Source: an uncultured Oscillospiraceae bacterium
GTDB taxonomy: Bacteria > Bacillota > Clostridia > Oscillospirales > Oscillospiraceae
Direction of reading: 5' to 3'
NCBI GenBank assembly: GCA_934567115.1
Contig: CAKTJA010000020.1
Span: 1-14,542 of the forward strand
Length of the DNA: 14,542 nt
Shown here: positions 12,991-14,542 of the stretch, piece after piece
How positions within the stretch are numbered: position 1 is the first letter of the stretch
How the letters are laid out: every line of letters begins with the position of its first letter
Notes under the pieces: model-generated
What the model saw: only the letters and a program-made list of their open reading frames with translations
Database searches by the model: none
Told to the model about the DNA's origin: nothing
Position numbers and translations under genes: made by a program

Positions 12991-13607
12991 TGTGCGCTCA
13001 TCTCCCCCTCCTCAGCTTGATTACATTCTGTAACCTTTGACGTACGCGGCAGAAAAAAGTTCCCGCTTGCCGCCAAATAATTTCGCAGCAGCGACCGGCC
13101 CCGGTTGATGCGGCTCTTCACCGTGCCAAGCTCCAGCGCCGTGACCTCGGCGATCTCCGCATAGCTGAGCTGGTTAAGCTCGCGCAGCACAAGCACCTGC
13201 CGGTACTCGGGCGGAAGCGCCCGCAGTCCCTCGTTCACGAGCCGCTGCGTCTCCTGCCGCTCGACATGCTGCTCGGGCGTGGGCGCGCGGTCCGCGACCT
13301 CAAAATGCGTCTCGCTGTCGTCAAGCGACACGCCGTCCACCGTGCGTCTGCCGCGCCGCAGCCGGTCGATGCAGACGTTGCTTGCCAAACGGTAGAGCCA
13401 TGTGGACAGCGCTGCGTCCTGCCGAAAGCCGTCAAGACCGCGCCAGAGGGCAAGAAACGTGTCCTGCGCGGCCTCCGCCGCGTCCTCGGCGTTGCCGCAC
13501 ATGCGCAGACAGAGGTTGTAGATTTTTTTCTCATGCATCCGGACGAGCTGCTCAAACGCCTCTTCATCGCCGCGCTGCGCCGCCCGGATCAGCTTGCCTT
13601 CGTCCAT
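12987..13607 (-). CDS. ECF-family RNA polymerase sigma factor
   Basis: A 206-residue group 4 sigma factor. Region 2 (about 10-85) contains LVRMHEKKIYNLCLRMCGNAEDAAEAAQDTFLALW and STWLYRLASNVCIDRLRR, the -10 recognition part. Region 4 (about 122-178) contains LRALPPEYRQVLVLRELNQLSYAEIAEVTALELGTVKSRINRGR, the helix-turn-helix that reads the -35. A short tail (179-206) follows. The ATG at 13607 has a GAGGGA box upstream and lies 11 bases after the dusB stop, so the gene is probably transcribed with dusB. It overlaps the anti-sigma gene by 4 bases. The inducing signal and target promoters are unknown. Its linkage to lspA hints at a cell-envelope role, but that is inference only. Confidence 0.94.
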   Translation of the reverse strand: MDEGKLIRAAQRGDEEAFEQLVRMHEKKIYNLCLRMCGNAEDAAEAAQDTFLALWRGLDGFRQDAALSTWLYRLASNVCIDRLRRGRRTVDGVSLDDSETHFEVADRAPTPEQHVERQETQRLVNEGLRALPPEYRQVLVLRELNQLSYAEIAEVTALELGTVKSRINRGRSLLRNYLAASGNFFLPRTSKVTECNQAEEGEMSAQ

Positions 13608-13618
13608 GTCCGCTTCCC

Positions 13619-14542
13619 TCAGTCGTGCAGATCGCGCTTAATGCCGGCTGTAACGCGATAGAGATCCTCAAGCGTCTCCATACGGTTGATCTGCTCCTTA
13701 TAGTAATTGGCGTATTTCACGCCCTTGAGATACCAGCAGTAGTGCCGCCGCGCCTCAAGCAGCGCGACCTTCTCGCCCCGAAACTCCGCGCTGCGTTCGA
13801 TCTGGCGCACAAGCGCGTCGCAGCGCTCCGCAAGCGGAGGCGGCGCGGGAATCGGCTCGTGCGCGAGCGCGGCCCTCGCCTGTGCGAAAAGCCACGGATT
13901 CCCGAAGCAGCCGCGTCCGATCATCACGCCGTCCGCCCCGGTCTGCTTTAAAATGCGCACCGCGTCCTCGGCGGAAAAGACGTCCCCGTTCGCAATGACC
14001 GGGATCCTCACCGCGTCCTTCACCTCGCGGATCGCGCCCCAGTCCGCCTGACCGCTGTACATCTGCACACGCGTGCGCCCGTGGACGGCAACGGCGGCGA
14101 CCCCGACGGATTCAAGCAGCGCGGCCAGCATCGGCGCGTTAAGGCTTCCCCTGTCCCAGCCCCGGCGTATTTTCACCGTCACGGGGACCTTCACCGACCG
14201 GACCGCAGCCTCAGCGACCCGCGCGGCCTTCTCGGGGTCCTTCATCAGCGCCGAGCCGTCGCCGTTATTGACGATCTTCCCGACCGGGCAGCCCATGTTG
14301 ATGTCAAGGATGTCCGCTCCGCTCGTCTCGACGGCGATCTGCGCGGCCTCCGCGATGCAGACCGGGTCGCTGCCGAAGATCTGCGCCTGCAAGGGGTACT
14401 CCCCCGGGAAGGGTCGCAGCAGCAGCCGGCTCTTCTTATCCTGATAGCACAGCGCCTTGGCGCTGACCATTTCCGTGCAGGTCAGCCCCGCGCCGAGGGA
14501 GGCGCACAGCTCGCGGAACGCCGCGTCGGTCACCCCCGCCAT
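13619..14542 (-). CDS. dusB: tRNA-dihydrouridine synthase (partial, 5' end outside the window)
   Basis: A flavoenzyme that reduces uridines in the tRNA D-loop using NAD(P)H. The frame is open to the right edge, and the visible part begins at MAGVTDAAFRELC. In this family that is preceded by about 15 residues ending in (A)P, so the true start lies outside. The FMN-binding TIM barrel (visible residues 1-240) shows DILDINMGCPVGKIVNNGDGSALM with the catalytic Cys at visible position 85, VTVKIRRGW, AVHGRTRVQMYSGQADW, PVIANGDV and GVMIGRGCFGNPW. A helical tail (HYCWYLKGVKYANYYKEQINRMETLEDLY) ends the protein. DusB is the Firmicutes-type assignment; which uridine it modifies is not shown. It is upstream of, and apparently cotranscribed with, the sigma, anti-sigma, lspA and rluD genes. 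Confidence 0.94.
   Translation of the reverse strand: MAGVTDAAFRELCASLGAGLTCTEMVSAKALCYQDKKSRLLLRPFPGEYPLQAQIFGSDPVCIAEAAQIAVETSGADILDINMGCPVGKIVNNGDGSALMKDPEKAARVAEAAVRSVKVPVTVKIRRGWDRGSLNAPMLAALLESVGVAAVAVHGRTRVQMYSGQADWGAIREVKDAVRIPVIANGDVFSAEDAVRILKQTGADGVMIGRGCFGNPWLFAQARAALAHEPIPAPPPLAERCDALVRQIERSAEFRGEKVALLEARRHYCWYLKGVKYANYYKEQINRMETLEDLYRVTAGIKRDLHD

Overview
This window looks like chromosomal DNA from a GC-rich member of the Clostridia, probably Oscillospiraceae-like. That placement is inferred from gene content (greA-lysS, a two-FeoA Feo operon, dusB/ECF sigma/lspA/rluD), strong AGGAGG-type ribosome binding sites, sigma-A promoters with TTGACA boxes, and Rho-independent terminators. 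No rRNA, tRNA, CRISPR array, transposase or phage gene is visible.

Left part (1-1251, minus strand): greA and the first 213 codons of lysS form an operon behind a perfect consensus sigma-A promoter. Next to it (1462-4868, minus strand) is a ferrous iron uptake operon. In transcription order it holds two feoA genes, feoB with a long acidic outer loop, and a 57-residue FeoB-associated Cys-rich membrane protein, followed by a strong terminator.

Middle (4715-4960): the divergent control region between the feo operon and a short DtxR/MntR-family metalloregulator. It carries four copies of an 18-bp inverted repeat, RRTTWA-N6-YTAACY. One copy covers the -10 of the feo promoter, one covers the -10 of the regulator's likely promoter, and two lie in the feo leader. 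The simplest model is that the iron-loaded regulator represses both feo and itself. This array is the most interesting signal in the window.

Right of the regulator (5363-10381, plus strand) is a compact exopolysaccharide locus. It has a GT4 glycosyltransferase, an initiating undecaprenyl-phosphate sugar phosphotransferase (GTG start, with its own promoter inside the end of the upstream gene) and a Wzy/ligase-type polymerase, ending in a good terminator. No flippase or chain-length gene is in view.

Right part (10679-14542, minus strand): a tightly packed operon of dusB (5' end outside the window), an ECF sigma factor, its zinc-finger membrane anti-sigma factor, lspA and rluD. It converges on the EPS locus at a bidirectional terminator. 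dusB and greA-lysS are often close neighbours in Firmicutes. Here they lie on the same strand about 12 kb apart, so the iron and EPS genes may be an insertion between them.
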